Assembly (NCBI RefSeq): GCF_001571145.1
Contig: NZ_BCTF01000012.1
Location: 90,502 to 154,501, forward strand
DNA from: Hydrogenophaga flava NBRC 102514
GTDB lineage: Bacteria; Pseudomonadota; Gammaproteobacteria; Burkholderiales; Burkholderiaceae_C
Length of the DNA stretch: 64,000 bases
Reading direction: 5' to 3'
Position numbers and translations under genes: made by a program
In this document: positions 44,205 to 53,417 of the stretch, piece after piece
How positions within the stretch are numbered: the stretch's first letter is position 1
How the letters are laid out: the number at the start of each line of letters is the position of its first letter
Notes under the pieces: model-generated
Databases searched by the model: none
Told to the model about the DNA's origin: nothing
What the model saw: the letters and a program-made list of their open reading frames with translations, nothing else

Positions 44205-46460
44205 TCAGAACTCGGTCACCAGCGCCACCGAGACGCTGCGGCCGGGGGCGGTGTAGGCGTCGAGCACCGGGGACGTGGCGGCCACGCCGCGCACGTTGGT
44301 CCACTGCCAGTACGTCCGGTCGGTCAGGTTGCGCACCGCGGCGCTCAGGCGTGTGGCCCGGCTTAGCTGCCAGCTGGTCTTGAGGTCCAGCGTGGTGGCG
44401 GCCTTGGGCACGAACTGCGCTGGGGTGGCGCTGAAGTCCACGTCCTTGGCTTTCTTGGCGGCCACGTGCGTCAGGCCCAGGCCGACGGTCCAGGCGCCGA
44501 GCTTCTGCTCCAGCGCCGCGTGCAGCTCGGCCGGGTTGACCGAGTTCAGCGGTCGGCCGGTGCTGGTGTCCTTGCCCTGGGTGCGGCCCAGGGCAAGGCG
44601 CAGGGCGGTGGCCGCCGTCAGCTGCCAGCGGCCCTTGAGCTCCACGCCGCTGAGGCTGACCTTGCCCCGGTTGACCGCCTGGTACTGGATCGGGTCGCCC
44701 GGCACGCCCGCGCCGCTCACGCGCACCAGCTCCTCGATGAAGTCCTTGTAGCGGCCGGTGAAGGCGCTGGCCTCCCACTGAATGCCATCGCCCTGGCCGC
44801 GCACGCCCAGCTCCAACGTACGGCTCTTCTCCGGCTTGAGGTCGGGGTTGGGAATGCTCTGGTAGTAGCCCAGCGGGTTGTCGAAGTAGTTGTTGAGCTG
44901 CAGCGCCGAGGGCGCGCGGAAGCCCGCGGCCACGTTGCCGAACAGGGACCACCGGTCCGCCGGACGGTAGACCACCCCCAGCTTGGGCGAGAGCGCCGAC
45001 GCGCTCAGGTCGGCCGGCTGCTTCGGGTACAGGGCATCGGCTTCAGCGTCGAGGCCGACATGGTCGTAGCGCAGCGCCGGCACCACGGTCCAGCGCTCGG
45101 TCTGGAACTCGTTCTGCACGAAGGCGCCGACGGTGTTCTCCGTGGTCTTGGGGAAGCGCTTGAGCGGGTAGCGCTCGTAGACCGGTGGCGCGGTGCCGGT
45201 GACCAGGTTGTCCAGCTCGCTGCGCACCAGATCCACGCCGTAGACCAGGCGCTGCGCCCAGCCGCCCTCGGCCGAGGACAGGGTCTTCTCCGCCTGCAGG
45301 GTGGTCTGCAGCAGGCGCTCCTCATACGTGACGTCGCGGCTGCGGCCGCTCACCGGGCCACCGGCCAGGCTGCGGCGCTGCTCCAGGGCCAGCTCCCGCG
45401 ATTCGGCGTCCTGCAGCGCCACGGTGGCGCGCAGCTCGTCGACCCAGGCGGCGTCCGTGCGGAAGCGGCCGTCCCAGCCCAGGCGGCTGCGGCGCATGTC
45501 GGTCAGGCCGTCGAGGTCGGTGGTCAGGAAGTCGTTGGCCACGCCCCGGCCGCTGTAGGCCTCGACCTCGCTGCGCTTGTCGATGTGCTCGGCCGTGAAG
45601 CTGTGCTTCTGCCCGCCACCTGGCGTGGCGATCCACTTGAGCAGCGCGCCCACCGAGCGGTCGTCCTGCGGGTTGGGTGCGGTGCGGGCGCTGCTGGCCG
45701 ACGTGTTGCGGCCCTGGTTGTCCAGCGCGCCGGCCACGCCGTGGTGCAGGCTGGCCAGGTACTGGTGGCGCTCGTTGGGCGAGCCCGCCACCATCAGGCC
45801 CACGCGGCGATCGTCGTCCTCGGTGTCGGCCTGCAGGCTCAGGCGCGTCAGTGTGGTCTGCCCTGGCTTCACCAGATCGCGCGGTTCGGCGGTGAACATG
45901 GCCACGTGGCCGGCCAGGCCGTCCGATCCGTACAGCGCCGAGCCCGCTCCGCGCTGGATTTCCACGCGCGAGATGTGGCCCAGCTCGAAGTAGTCCCGGC
46001 CGAACGCGGCCGAGCCGAACACACCGCTGGTCAGCTCCCTGGGCATCCGCACGCCGTCGACCGTGAGCAGCACGCGGTTGCCCTCCAGCCCGCGGATATT
46101 GAAGCCGGCGTTGCCGTCCCGGCCGGTGGAGCCGACCGCCGCGCCAAAGCGGGTGGGCGCGCGCTTCACCGACACATTGGGGAGCGTCTGCACCAGGTCC
46201 CGGATGTCCTGCACGCCCGCCGGGTCCAGCGCCTCGGCGCCCAGCACTTCGATGACCGCCGGCACCTCGGCGGGGTCGCGCTCGCTGCGCGATCCGGTCA
46301 CCACCACGGTGGGCAGACTGGCGGCCTCCGGCCCGGTGGCGGGCACCTGCTGGGCCAGGGCGGCGGACTGTGAGATCACCAGCACGGCCAGCGCCACGGG
46401 GGCCATGGCAGCGCGTGGGGGACGGTGGGCGGCGGAACGGAACGCGGAACGAGGGTGCAT
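44205..46460 (-). CDS. hmuR: TonB-dependent haem/haemoglobin receptor
   Basis: Start MHPRSAFRSA at 46460 gives 751 aa with a signal peptide ending near SAALAQ. The plug has TLPNVSVKRAPTRFGAAVGS and RDGNAGFNIRGLEGNRVLLT. The barrel contains the haem-receptor FRAP box (FRAPSALQLNNYF) and IPNPDLKPEKS, matching NPNL. The intervening stretch contains no histidine, although a histidine there ligates haem in Yersinia/Shigella receptors. The last residue is Phe. It heads the hmu operon behind a strong Fur box shared with divergent bfr. Confidence 0.92.
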   Translation of the reverse strand: MHPRSAFRSAAHRPPRAAMAPVALAVLVISQSAALAQQVPATGPEAASLPTVVVTGSRSERDPAEVPAVIEVLGAEALDPAGVQDIRDLVQTLPNVSVKRAPTRFGAAVGSTGRDGNAGFNIRGLEGNRVLLTVDGVRMPRELTSGVFGSAAFGRDYFELGHISRVEIQRGAGSALYGSDGLAGHVAMFTAEPRDLVKPGQTTLTRLSLQADTEDDDRRVGLMVAGSPNERHQYLASLHHGVAGALDNQGRNTSASSARTAPNPQDDRSVGALLKWIATPGGGQKHSFTAEHIDKRSEVEAYSGRGVANDFLTTDLDGLTDMRRSRLGWDGRFRTDAAWVDELRATVALQDAESRELALEQRRSLAGGPVSGRSRDVTYEERLLQTTLQAEKTLSSAEGGWAQRLVYGVDLVRSELDNLVTGTAPPVYERYPLKRFPKTTENTVGAFVQNEFQTERWTVVPALRYDHVGLDAEADALYPKQPADLSASALSPKLGVVYRPADRWSLFGNVAAGFRAPSALQLNNYFDNPLGYYQSIPNPDLKPEKSRTLELGVRGQGDGIQWEASAFTGRYKDFIEELVRVSGAGVPGDPIQYQAVNRGKVSLSGVELKGRWQLTAATALRLALGRTQGKDTSTGRPLNSVNPAELHAALEQKLGAWTVGLGLTHVAAKKAKDVDFSATPAQFVPKAATTLDLKTSWQLSRATRLSAAVRNLTDRTYWQWTNVRGVAATSPVLDAYTAPGRSVSVALVTEF

Positions 46461-46561
46461 GGACAGACCTGAAGAAGAAAGATGTCTTCCCGGGCTGGCT
46501 GCACACAGGCCGCGAAAGCGGCGCATGCTTGGCTGGCAGGGGCGGTTAGGCGTCGATTATA

Positions 46562-46580
46562 TGAGAATGATTCGCATTAA
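46562..46580. promoter_or_regulatory. Divergent Fur box between hmuR and bfr
   Basis: TGAGAATGATTCGCATTAA matches the betaproteobacterial Fur box (GAGAATGATT, CATTA half). It lies about 100 bases from both divergent starts, in the only AT-rich patch of this gap. Confidence 0.85.
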
Positions 46581-46666
46581 GTATAGTGTTTGTGGCGAGG
46601 TGGTCGCAAGCGGCGCGCAGACTGACCACAATGGCGGTCCCATACAAAACAGGAAAGGACGGAGCC

Positions 46667-47143
46667 ATGAAAGGCGACCCACAAGCCATTGCCCATCTGC
46701 AGGCCCAGCTCAAGAACGAACTTACCGCCATCAACCAGTACTTCTTGCACTACCGCATGCTCAAGCACTGGGGCCTGGACAAGCTGGCCAAGAAGGAATA
46801 TTCGGAGTCGATCGGCGAGATGAAACACGCCGACTGGCTGATGGACCGCATCTTCATGCTCGACGGCCTGCCGAACCTGCAGGACCTGGGCAAGCTCAAC
46901 ATCGGCGAAAACGTGCCCGAGATGCTCGGCAGCGACCTGGCGCTGGAGCGCGGCGCGCAGGCCACCATCAAGGACGGCGTGGCCTATTGCGAGTCGGTGC
47001 GCGACTTCGTCTCGCGCGACCTGCTGATGAAGATCCTGGACGACACCGAGGAACACATCGACTTCCTCGAAACCCAGCTCGAACTGATCGACAAGGTCGG
47101 CATCCAGAACTATCTGCAAAGCCAGATGGGCGACGAAAGCTGA
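46667..47143 (+). CDS. bfr: Bacterioferritin
   Basis: GGAG precedes the ATG at 46667, and the protein is 158 aa. Ferroxidase residues visible are Glu18 (KNELTAINQYF), Glu51, His54 (GEMKHADWLMD), Glu94 and His130 (EEHIDFLETQLELI). Met52 is the bis-Met haem ligand. By eye, position 127 is Thr where E. coli Bfr has a Glu ligand, with Glu128-Glu129 adjacent. It forms a 24-subunit iron store with intersubunit haem. It is divergent from hmuR; bfd follows. Confidence 0.95.
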   Translation: MKGDPQAIAHLQAQLKNELTAINQYFLHYRMLKHWGLDKLAKKEYSESIGEMKHADWLMDRIFMLDGLPNLQDLGKLNIGENVPEMLGSDLALERGAQATIKDGVAYCESVRDFVSRDLLMKILDDTEEHIDFLETQLELIDKVGIQNYLQSQMGDES

Positions 47144-47149
47144 CTGGAG

Positions 47150-47190
47150 CCCCCCGGACACGGGGGGTCAAACCCCTGGGTGCACAGGGG
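47150..47190 (+). terminator. Tandem hairpins between bfr and bfd
   Basis: Two successive hairpins follow the bfr stop: C6/G6 arms with loop GGACAC (47150-47167), and CCCCTG/CAGGGG with loop GGTGCA (47173-47190). Neither has a T run. They may be weak terminators or protect the bfr mRNA 3' end. Confidence 0.5.
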
Positions 47191-47203
47191 ACTTTGAGGT
47201 TTG

Positions 47204-47222
47204 AATGCGAGCAATTATCATT
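47204..47222 (+). promoter_or_regulatory. Fur-like box upstream of bfd
   Basis: AATGCGAGCAATTATCATT has a good ATTATCATT half and a weaker left half. It lies 32 bases before the bfd ATG, suggesting bfd has its own iron-repressed promoter separate from bfr. Confidence 0.6.
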
Positions 47223-47253
47223 TGCTTGTTCTTCCTCTGATCCCCTTGCCACC

Positions 47254-47466
47254 ATGATCGTCTGTGTCTGCCGCCGTGTGAACGACAAAGCCATCGCCCA
47301 AGCCGCGCGCTGCGGCGCCAGCTTCGACGACATCCAGATCGACATGGGCGTGGCCACCCAGTGCGGGCAGTGCGAGTCGAGTGCCCGCGCCGTGTGGATG
47401 CAGTGCCGCCCCTCCCAGCCCACCGCCCACCTGCAACTGCAGACCGAGGCACCGGTTCCGGCCTGA
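47254..47466 (+). CDS. bfd: Bacterioferritin-associated ferredoxin
   Basis: This 70-aa [2Fe-2S] protein has MIVCVCRRVNDKAIAQA, providing Cys4 and Cys6, and QCGQCESSA, providing Cys37 and Cys40. This is the standard Bfd arrangement. Bfd docks on bacterioferritin and passes electrons that release stored iron. It follows bfr with a private Fur-like box, so low iron should raise Bfd. A hairpin terminator follows. Confidence 0.94.
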   Translation: MIVCVCRRVNDKAIAQAARCGASFDDIQIDMGVATQCGQCESSARAVWMQCRPSQPTAHLQLQTEAPVPA

Positions 47467-47487
47467 CTCCAGACTTCTTTTCGCTGC

Positions 47488-47511
47488 AAAGCCGCCTCCG
47501 GGCGGCTTTTT
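47488..47511 (+). terminator. Rho-independent terminator after bfd
   Basis: AAAGCCGCC and GGCGGCTTT pair over a TCCG loop followed by further T residues, 22 bases past the bfd stop. Confidence 0.88.
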
Positions 47512-47619
47512 GCTGTGGAAAACCGAGCTTGCGCGCGCCGGATTCCGGCCCAGAATGTCACAGGCGCCCGAACCATCCGTTCGCAAAAAACGATGGTCAT
47601 GCCGAACACCAAGATTTAG

Positions 47620-47642
47620 AATGCGCAACAGCGTTTCGCATT
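47620..47642. promoter_or_regulatory. Inverted repeat overlapping a maeB -10-like element
   Basis: AATGCG and CGCATT arms flank an 11-base spacer. A TAGAAT sequence (47616-47621) touches the left arm. The site lies about 30-50 bases before the maeB ATG. It would suit a repressor that blocks initiation. No regulator is identified. Confidence 0.4.
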
Positions 47643-47670
47643 GCAGAATTAACACGCCGGAGACAGTCCC

Positions 47671-49977
47671 ATGAGCACCGAACAAGCCCAGAACAAGCGC
47701 GCCGAACTGCGCCGTGCCGCCCTCGAATACCACGAGAAACCGACCCCCGGCAAAGTGGCGATCGCCGCCACCAAGCAGCTGACCAACCAGCGCGACCTGG
47801 CGCTGGCCTACTCGCCCGGTGTGGCCGCTCCCTGCGAAGAAATCGTCGCCGACCCCAACAACGCCTTCAAGTACACCAGCCGCGGCAACCTGGTGGCGGT
47901 CATCACCAACGGCACCGCCGTGCTGGGTCTGGGCGACATCGGCCCCCTGGCGGCCAAGCCGGTGATGGAAGGCAAGGGGGTGCTGTTCAAGAAGTTCTCG
48001 GGCATCGACGTGTTCGACATCGAGATCAACGAGAAGGACCCGGACAAGCTGGTCGAGATCATCGCGTCGCTCGAACCCACCTTCGGTGGCATCAACCTCG
48101 AAGACATCAAGGCGCCGGACTGCTTCTACGTCGAGCGCAAGCTGCGCGAGCGCATGAAGATTCCGGTCTTCCACGACGACCAGCACGGCACCGCCATCGT
48201 GGTCGGTGCCGCCCTGCTCAACGGCCTGAAGGTCGTGGGCAAGGACATCAAGAAGGTCAAGCTGGTGACCTCGGGTGCCGGCGCCGCCGCGCTGGCCTGC
48301 ATCCAGCTGCTGGTCAAGCTGGGCCTGCCGCGCGAAAACATCTGGGTCACCGACCTGGCCGGTGTGGTCTATGAAGGCCGCACCGAACTCATGGACCCGG
48401 ACAAGGCCGTGTTCGCGCAGAAGACCGCACAGCGCACGCTCAGCGAGGCGATCGAAGGCGCCGATGTGTTCCTCGGCCTGTCGGCCGGTGGTGTGCTCAA
48501 GAAAGAAATGGTCGCCAAGATGGCCGCCAGCCCGCTGATCTTCGCGCTGGCCAACCCGAATCCGGAAATCGCGCCCGAAGACGTGAAGGCGGTGCGCGAC
48601 GACGCCATCATGGCCACCGGCCGCACCGACTACCCGAACCAGGTCAACAACGTCCTGTGTTTCCCGTACATCTTCCGCGGCGCGCTGGACGCGGGCGCGT
48701 CGACCATCACCGACGAGATGGAGATCGCCGCGGTGCACGCCATCGCCGAGCTGGCCCAGGCTGAGCAGAGTGAGGTGGTGGCCGCCGCGTATGCGGGCGA
48801 GAAGCTGGCCTTTGGTCCTGAGTACCTGATCCCCAAGCCATTCGACCCGCGCCTGATGATGAAGATCGCGCCGGCCGTGGCGCAGGCCGCTGCCGACAGC
48901 GGCGTGGCGCTGCGACCGGTTACGGACATGGACGCCTACAAGCAACGCCTGCAGAGCTTCGTGTTCGCCTCCGGCACCATCATGAAGCCGCTGTATGCGG
49001 CCGCCAAGACGGCGCTGAAGAAGCGCGTGGCCTACGCCGAGGGTGAAGAAGAGCGAGTGCTGCGCGCCTGCCAGATCGTGGTCGACGAAAACCTGGCCCG
49101 ACCAACGCTGCTGGGACGCCCGGCGATCATTGCCGAGCGCATCGAGAAATTCGGCCTGCGCCTGAAGGAGGGCCTGGACTACGACGTGGTCAACGTCGAA
49201 CAGGACGCGCGCTACCGCGAGCTGTGGACCACCTACCACCAGATCATGGAACGCCGCGGTGTAACCGAGCAGCTGGCCAAGATCGAGATGCGCCGGCGCC
49301 TGACACTGATCAGCTCGATGCTGCTGCGCCGCGGCGACGTGGACGGCATGATCTGCGGCACCTGGGGCAACACCCAGCTGCACCTGGACTACATCGACCA
49401 GGTGATTGGCAAGCGCGAAGGCGCCATCTGCTACGCCGCCATGAACGCCCTGATGCTGCCCGGCCGCCAGGTGTTCCTGGTGGACACGCACATCAACTAC
49501 GACCCCACGGCCGAGCAGCTGGCCGAGATCACCCAGATGGCGGCCCGCAAGATGATGCGTTTCGGCATCACGCCCAAGGCGGCGCTGCTCTCGCACAGCA
49601 ACTTCGGCTCCAGCAACCAGCCCAGCGCGGTCAAGATGCGCGAGACCCTGGCCATTCTGCAATCGAATGCACCGTGGCTGGAGGTGGATGGCGAGATGCA
49701 CGGCGACGTGGCGCTGGACGCCGATGCACGGGCGTCGATCATGCCGCGCTCGACCCTGCAGGGCGACGCCAACCTGCTGGTCTGCCCCAACATCGACGCG
49801 GCCAACATCGCCTACAACCTGCTCAAGACCGCGGCCGGCGGCAACATCGCCATCGGCCCGATGCTGCTGGGCGTGGGAAAACCTGTGCATATTCTCACCG
49901 CCAGCGCCACCGTGCGCCGCATCGTCAACATGACCGCCCTCACGGTGGCCGAAGCCAACGCGCAGCGTCAAGCCTGA
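47671..49977 (+). CDS. maeB: NADP-dependent malic enzyme with phosphotransacetylase-like C-terminus
   Basis: This 768-aa protein has the N-terminal malic enzyme half ([42 protein letters not shown], and the NAD(P) site [16 protein letters not shown]). A PTA-like half begins near residue 440 ([16 protein letters not shown], then [20 protein letters not shown]). MaeB converts malate to pyruvate and CO2 with NADPH. The PTA-like domain binds acetyl-CoA as an inhibitor rather than acting as an enzyme. GGAG lies 9 bases upstream. It is monocistronic. Confidence 0.96.
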   Translation: MSTEQAQNKRAELRRAALEYHEKPTPGKVAIAATKQLTNQRDLALAYSPGVAAPCEEIVADPNNAFKYTSRGNLVAVITNGTAVLGLGDIGPLAAKPVMEGKGVLFKKFSGIDVFDIEINEKDPDKLVEIIASLEPTFGGINLEDIKAPDCFYVERKLRERMKIPVFHDDQHGTAIVVGAALLNGLKVVGKDIKKVKLVTSGAGAAALACIQLLVKLGLPRENIWVTDLAGVVYEGRTELMDPDKAVFAQKTAQRTLSEAIEGADVFLGLSAGGVLKKEMVAKMAASPLIFALANPNPEIAPEDVKAVRDDAIMATGRTDYPNQVNNVLCFPYIFRGALDAGASTITDEMEIAAVHAIAELAQAEQSEVVAAAYAGEKLAFGPEYLIPKPFDPRLMMKIAPAVAQAAADSGVALRPVTDMDAYKQRLQSFVFASGTIMKPLYAAAKTALKKRVAYAEGEEERVLRACQIVVDENLARPTLLGRPAIIAERIEKFGLRLKEGLDYDVVNVEQDARYRELWTTYHQIMERRGVTEQLAKIEMRRRLTLISSMLLRRGDVDGMICGTWGNTQLHLDYIDQVIGKREGAICYAAMNALMLPGRQVFLVDTHINYDPTAEQLAEITQMAARKMMRFGITPKAALLSHSNFGSSNQPSAVKMRETLAILQSNAPWLEVDGEMHGDVALDADARASIMPRSTLQGDANLLVCPNIDAANIAYNLLKTAAGGNIAIGPMLLGVGKPVHILTASATVRRIVNMTALTVAEANAQRQA

Positions 49978-50024
49978 TTCATATAGCAAGCACTAACTAA
50001 TTTTCACAATTGCCCCTGCAAGAC

Positions 50025-50057
50025 CTGCTTAATTAAGCAGCAACAACTTGCTTTTTT
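50025..50057 (+). terminator. Palindrome and hairpin after maeB
   Basis: CTGCTTAATTAAGCAG (50025-50040) is a perfect 16-bp palindrome. Overlapping it, AGCAA-CAAC-TTGCT (50039-50052) is followed by T5. The second is a plausible weak terminator. The first could be an operator or alternative hairpin. Confidence 0.55.
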
Positions 50058-50180
50058 GCAGCGCATCAGGCACACTTGCGCGCTTGTATTTCAGGGTTAA
50101 CCCACCCCAAAAAGGGGCTCAATCTGCGCTGAGCGGATGCCCCGGGGCAGGTGGATGGCTTGAGGAACACAGGGACTTTG

Positions 50181-50612
50181 ATGGGTCTGCAACCGATCCG
50201 GGCAACAAAGAGCCGTGTCGGGCTGGTCGTGGGACTGGCCCTTTCCGCGGTTCTGGCGACGTCGCTGAGCACCATGCTGGTGCAAGCCCGGACCCCTTCT
50301 TCCGTACTTCCCGGTTCAGCGGTGGCTTCGGTGGCCTACACCGGCCTGCCGCCACAGGGACAGGAAGTCATGGAGCAGATCCGCCAGGGAGGGCCGTTCC
50401 GGTATGAGAAGGACGGCACCGTGTTCGGCAACCGCGAACGCCTGCTGCCCAGCCAGAAGCGGGGTTATTACCGGGAATACACAGTGCCCACGCCGGGGTT
50501 GAGGCACCGCGGGGCACGGCGGATCGTGTGCGGAGGCCAGCAGCCACGTTCGCCAGATGCCTGTTATTACACCGAGGACCACTACAGCAGCTTCCGGCTG
50601 ATCGTGCAGTGA
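50181..50612 (+). CDS. Secreted barnase-like guanyl-specific ribonuclease
   Basis: Start at 50181 (preceded by AGGGA) gives 143 aa; an in-frame ATG at 50151 adds ten residues. A signal peptide or anchor spans about 12-36 (VGLVVGLALSAVLATSL). The RNase N1/T1 fold is shown by RYEKDGTVFGNRERLLP, YYREYTVPTPG (Glu99), RGARRIVCGG (Arg113/114) and YYTEDHYSSFRL (His134), the catalytic triad pattern of barnase. Cys117 and Cys128 could form a disulfide. It cleaves RNA 3' of G. A barstar-like protein is encoded 58 bases downstream. Confidence 0.88.
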   Translation: MGLQPIRATKSRVGLVVGLALSAVLATSLSTMLVQARTPSSVLPGSAVASVAYTGLPPQGQEVMEQIRQGGPFRYEKDGTVFGNRERLLPSQKRGYYREYTVPTPGLRHRGARRIVCGGQQPRSPDACYYTEDHYSSFRLIVQ

Positions 50613-50670
50613 CCCGCGGTGATGTGAGTGGATTTCGTTTTCAACTTTGACTGTAGAAAGAGACGCGGAG

Positions 50671-51213
50671 ATGGACACGCCACTTCGTAATGTTCGTACC
50701 AACATCGTTCAGTCGATCCGCGCCTTCGGCGTGAAGGACCTGCAGGCCGCCGCCGAGCAGCTGGGTCACCACTTCCTGTATGCCAACCTGGCCAAGGCCC
50801 AGAGCAAGCAGGATGTGCTTGAACTGATCGCAGCGCAGTACACGTTGCCGCCGCACTTCGGCAAGAACTTCGACGCCCTCTACGACTGCATGACCGATCT
50901 GGTCCACAAGTCAGGTCCGCAGACCGGCTTCATCGTCGTGCTCGAACACATCCCGGCGCATGCCAAGTTCGACAAGGAAGCGCGCGAGCAGCTGCTGGAC
51001 ATCTTCCGCGACGCGGCCGACTACTGGAGCGATCGCAAGATCCCGTTCCGCTGCTTCTATTCCTTCTCGGTCGCGCGCGCCCCAAAAGGTGAAGAGCCGA
51101 TCGAGGTGGAGAATGAAGAGCCCATGCCCACGGACAAGATCCTGGATGTGAGCCCGATGGCGTTGCGCATGAGCAGCCCGTTCAATGCGGGTTACTGGCT
51201 GACCGCAGCCTGA
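50671..51213 (+). CDS. Barstar-like ribonuclease inhibitor
   Basis: This 180-aa cytoplasmic protein has the barstar fold. A first strand/helix (HHFLYANLAKAQSKQDVLEL, about 31-50) precedes the diagnostic FGKNFDALYDCMTDL (about 63-78, equivalent to the barnase-contacting helix of barstar). After GFIVVLEHIP it has an extra C-terminal region (RCFYSFSVARAPKGEE onward) absent from Bacillus barstar. It should neutralise the adjacent secreted RNase before export. A strong terminator follows. Confidence 0.88.
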   Translation: MDTPLRNVRTNIVQSIRAFGVKDLQAAAEQLGHHFLYANLAKAQSKQDVLELIAAQYTLPPHFGKNFDALYDCMTDLVHKSGPQTGFIVVLEHIPAHAKFDKEAREQLLDIFRDAADYWSDRKIPFRCFYSFSVARAPKGEEPIEVENEEPMPTDKILDVSPMALRMSSPFNAGYWLTAA

Positions 51214-51232
51214 TCAACCGCAGAACTTTGAG

Positions 51233-51260
51233 AAGCCGCTGCCCATGCAGCGGCTTTTTT
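51233..51260. terminator. Bidirectional terminator between barstar and rsmA genes
   Basis: AAGCCGCTGC and GCAGCGGCTT pair across a CCAT loop, with T6 at the right. It directly abuts the rsmA stop codon and serves the convergent genes. Confidence 0.88.
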
Positions 51261-52024
51261 CATGCCTGGACAGCTTGCGCGAGTGCGACGTACTCTGCCA
51301 CCGGCACCTCTTCCGCCCGGCGCTGCAGGTCGAAGTCGCCCGAAAAGCCACGTGCTTCCAGCCATCTGCCCAAGGTGTTGCGCAGGATCTTGCGGCGCTG
51401 GCTGAACGCGGTCTGCACCAGGTCACCATAGGTCCTGAAGTCCATCGCTGGCGGCTGCGCCAGCGGCACCATGCGCACCACCGCGCTGTCGACCCGCGGC
51501 GGTGGATCGAAACTTTCGGGCGGCACGAACAGCACGTTCTCCATGGCGTAGCGCCACTGGAGCATCACCGAGAGGCGACCGTAGTCGGCGGTGGCCGGTG
51601 CGGCCACCATGCGGTCGATGACCTCTTTCTGCAGCATGAAGTGCTGATCCTGAACGACCGCGACATGGTCGAGCAGGTGGAACAGGATCGGACTGGAGAT
51701 GTTGTAGGGCAGGTTGCCCACCACCCGGATCTTGCGACCTTGCCAGCGCGCCGCCAGCGCGCTGAAGTCCACACGGAGCACGTCGGACTCGACCACATCC
51801 AGCAGGCTGTGCTCCCGCAGGCGGGCCGCCAGGTCCCGGTCCAGCTCGATCACCGTCAGGCGCCCCAGGCGCTCGACCAACGGCTGGGTCAGGGCCGCCA
51901 GACCCGGACCGATTTCCACCATGGCGTCCGAAGGCGACGGCGCGATCGCCGCGACGATCGCATCGATGATGGCGGTGTCGCTCAGGAAGTGCTGACCGAA
52001 GCGCTTTCGCGCGACATGCTTCAT
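51260..52024 (-). CDS. rsmA: 16S rRNA dimethyladenosine transferase RsmA (KsgA)
   Basis: Start [14 protein letters not shown] at 52024 gives 254 aa. SAM-binding [28 protein letters not shown], and the catalytic [15 protein letters not shown] motif are visible. [13 protein letters not shown] is the C-terminal signature. It dimethylates two adjacent adenines in helix 45 of 16S rRNA during 30S maturation. It lies 22 bases after surA. In enterics pdxA intervenes, and here it is absent. Confidence 0.96.
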   Translation of the reverse strand: MKHVARKRFGQHFLSDTAIIDAIVAAIAPSPSDAMVEIGPGLAALTQPLVERLGRLTVIELDRDLAARLREHSLLDVVESDVLRVDFSALAARWQGRKIRVVGNLPYNISSPILFHLLDHVAVVQDQHFMLQKEVIDRMVAAPATADYGRLSVMLQWRYAMENVLFVPPESFDPPPRVDSAVVRMVPLAQPPAMDFRTYGDLVQTAFSQRRKILRNTLGRWLEARGFSGDFDLQRRAEEVPVAEYVALAQAVQA

Positions 52025-52046
52025 GCGCAGGCGTGCCGATGAAGAC

Positions 52047-53417
52047 TCAAGGCTGCGGCGCTTCGCGCATCTCGACAAAGGCGCGGCTGCGCACCTCTTC
52101 GGTCCACGCGTTGATCGCGTCGTCGGCCTTCTGTTCGCGCAGCAGTTCGCGCGCCATGTCGCGCTGTTCGCGCTCGCTGAGCGCGGCCTGGCGACGTTCC
52201 TCCAGGCGGATCAGGTGCACGCCAAAACGCGACACCACCGGTTGCGACACCTCGCCAGGGCGCAGCGCATTCATCACCTGCTCGAACTCGGGCACGAACT
52301 GGCCGGGAGCGACCCAGCCCAGGTCTCCGCCCTGGCGGGCAGAGCCATCCTGACTGTGCTGACGGGCCAGATCTTCAAAGCTGGCCTGCCCCGCAGCGAC
52401 CTGCTGGCGATAGCTGTTCAGCCTTGCAATGGCATCGTCCTGGCTCAGCTGAGCCCCCGGGCGCAGCAGGATGTGGCGCGCGCGGCTCTGCACGACGCTC
52501 AGTTCGGGCAACGGTGCCTGGCGCTTGTCCACCACCTTGAGCACGTGCAGCCCGGCCGCACTGCGCAAGGGCCCGGCGACGCCGCCCACCGGCAGGTTGC
52601 GTGTGGCCTGCACAAACAGCTCGGGCAGACGCGACAGCGGCCTGAACCCGAGGAGACCGCCACTGGACGCCTCGGGTGCTTCTGAGTACTCGCGCGCCTG
52701 AACCGCCAGATCGGCACCCTTGCGCAGACGGTCGGCCACACCCTGGGCCCGGGCCTCCAGCTCACGCAACTTGTCTGGACCACTGCCCTCGGGCACCTGC
52801 ACCAGCACGTGTCCCAGGTTGAGCTCCAGCCCTTCGGGACGGGCGGCCTGCCGCTCCGCAATGAAGCGGTCGATGTCGGCCTCGGTGACGCGCACGCGCG
52901 CTTCCACCTCCCGGTCGCGCAGGCGCTGCAGCAGCACCTGGTTGCGCAGTTCGTTGCGCAGCTTGTTGATGTCCATGCCCTCGGCAGCCAGCCGCTGCCG
53001 GAAAGCCTCCACGCTGAGCTGGTTCTGCGCCGCCAGCGATTGCTCTGCCTGCGCCAGCGTGGCCTCGTCCACCCGAACACCCTGTTCGGTGGCCTGCTGC
53101 AGCAGCGCCCTCTCGACAATGAGTTGCTCCAGCACCTGCTGGACCAGTTCGCTGCGGGGCGGCAGGGCCCTGCCTTGGGTCGCGAACTGCTGTTCGACGC
53201 GCAACATGCGCTGCCGGACATCGAAGTTGGTCACAGGCTCGGAGTTGACCAGCGCGACGATGTAGTCCACGGTGCGCGTCGAGGGAGCGCTGGCAGGGCG
53301 CTGCAGTTCCGGGGCCGGGCGCAAGGCCTGGCCTTGCGCCGGCCATGCGCCCAGCAACAGCCCCCCGGCCAGCAGGATCTGCAGGCCTGTGCGGCGAACG
53401 CCTGGATGGTCAGTCAT
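52047..53417 (-). CDS. surA: Periplasmic chaperone / peptidyl-prolyl isomerase SurA
   Basis: Start [13 protein letters not shown] at 53417 overlaps the lptD stop by 8 bases and gives 456 aa. A signal peptide ends near AWPAQG. The N-terminal chaperone region ([19 protein letters not shown]) is followed by two parvulin domains. The first is degenerate ([15 protein letters not shown]); the second is complete ([36 protein letters not shown]). It escorts outer-membrane proteins to BAM. The order lptD-surA-rsmA is a classic envelope operon, and LptD itself is a SurA client. Confidence 0.96.
   Translation of the reverse strand: MTDHPGVRRTGLQILLAGGLLLGAWPAQGQALRPAPELQRPASAPSTRTVDYIVALVNSEPVTNFDVRQRMLRVEQQFATQGRALPPRSELVQQVLEQLIVERALLQQATEQGVRVDEATLAQAEQSLAAQNQLSVEAFRQRLAAEGMDINKLRNELRNQVLLQRLRDREVEARVRVTEADIDRFIAERQAARPEGLELNLGHVLVQVPEGSGPDKLRELEARAQGVADRLRKGADLAVQAREYSEAPEASSGGLLGFRPLSRLPELFVQATRNLPVGGVAGPLRSAAGLHVLKVVDKRQAPLPELSVVQSRARHILLRPGAQLSQDDAIARLNSYRQQVAAGQASFEDLARQHSQDGSARQGGDLGWVAPGQFVPEFEQVMNALRPGEVSQPVVSRFGVHLIRLEERRQAALSEREQRDMARELLREQKADDAINAWTEEVRSRAFVEMREAPQP

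Noticed and set aside
23343..47511. Iron region as a horizontally acquired island
   Set aside because: No integrase, tRNA junction, transposon ends or clear codon-use shift is visible, and the gene set looks native to Burkholderiales.
50025..50040. CTGCTTAATTAAGCAG as a phage or integron attachment site
   Set aside because: No integrase, direct repeat or tRNA lies nearby. A terminator or operator is more economical.
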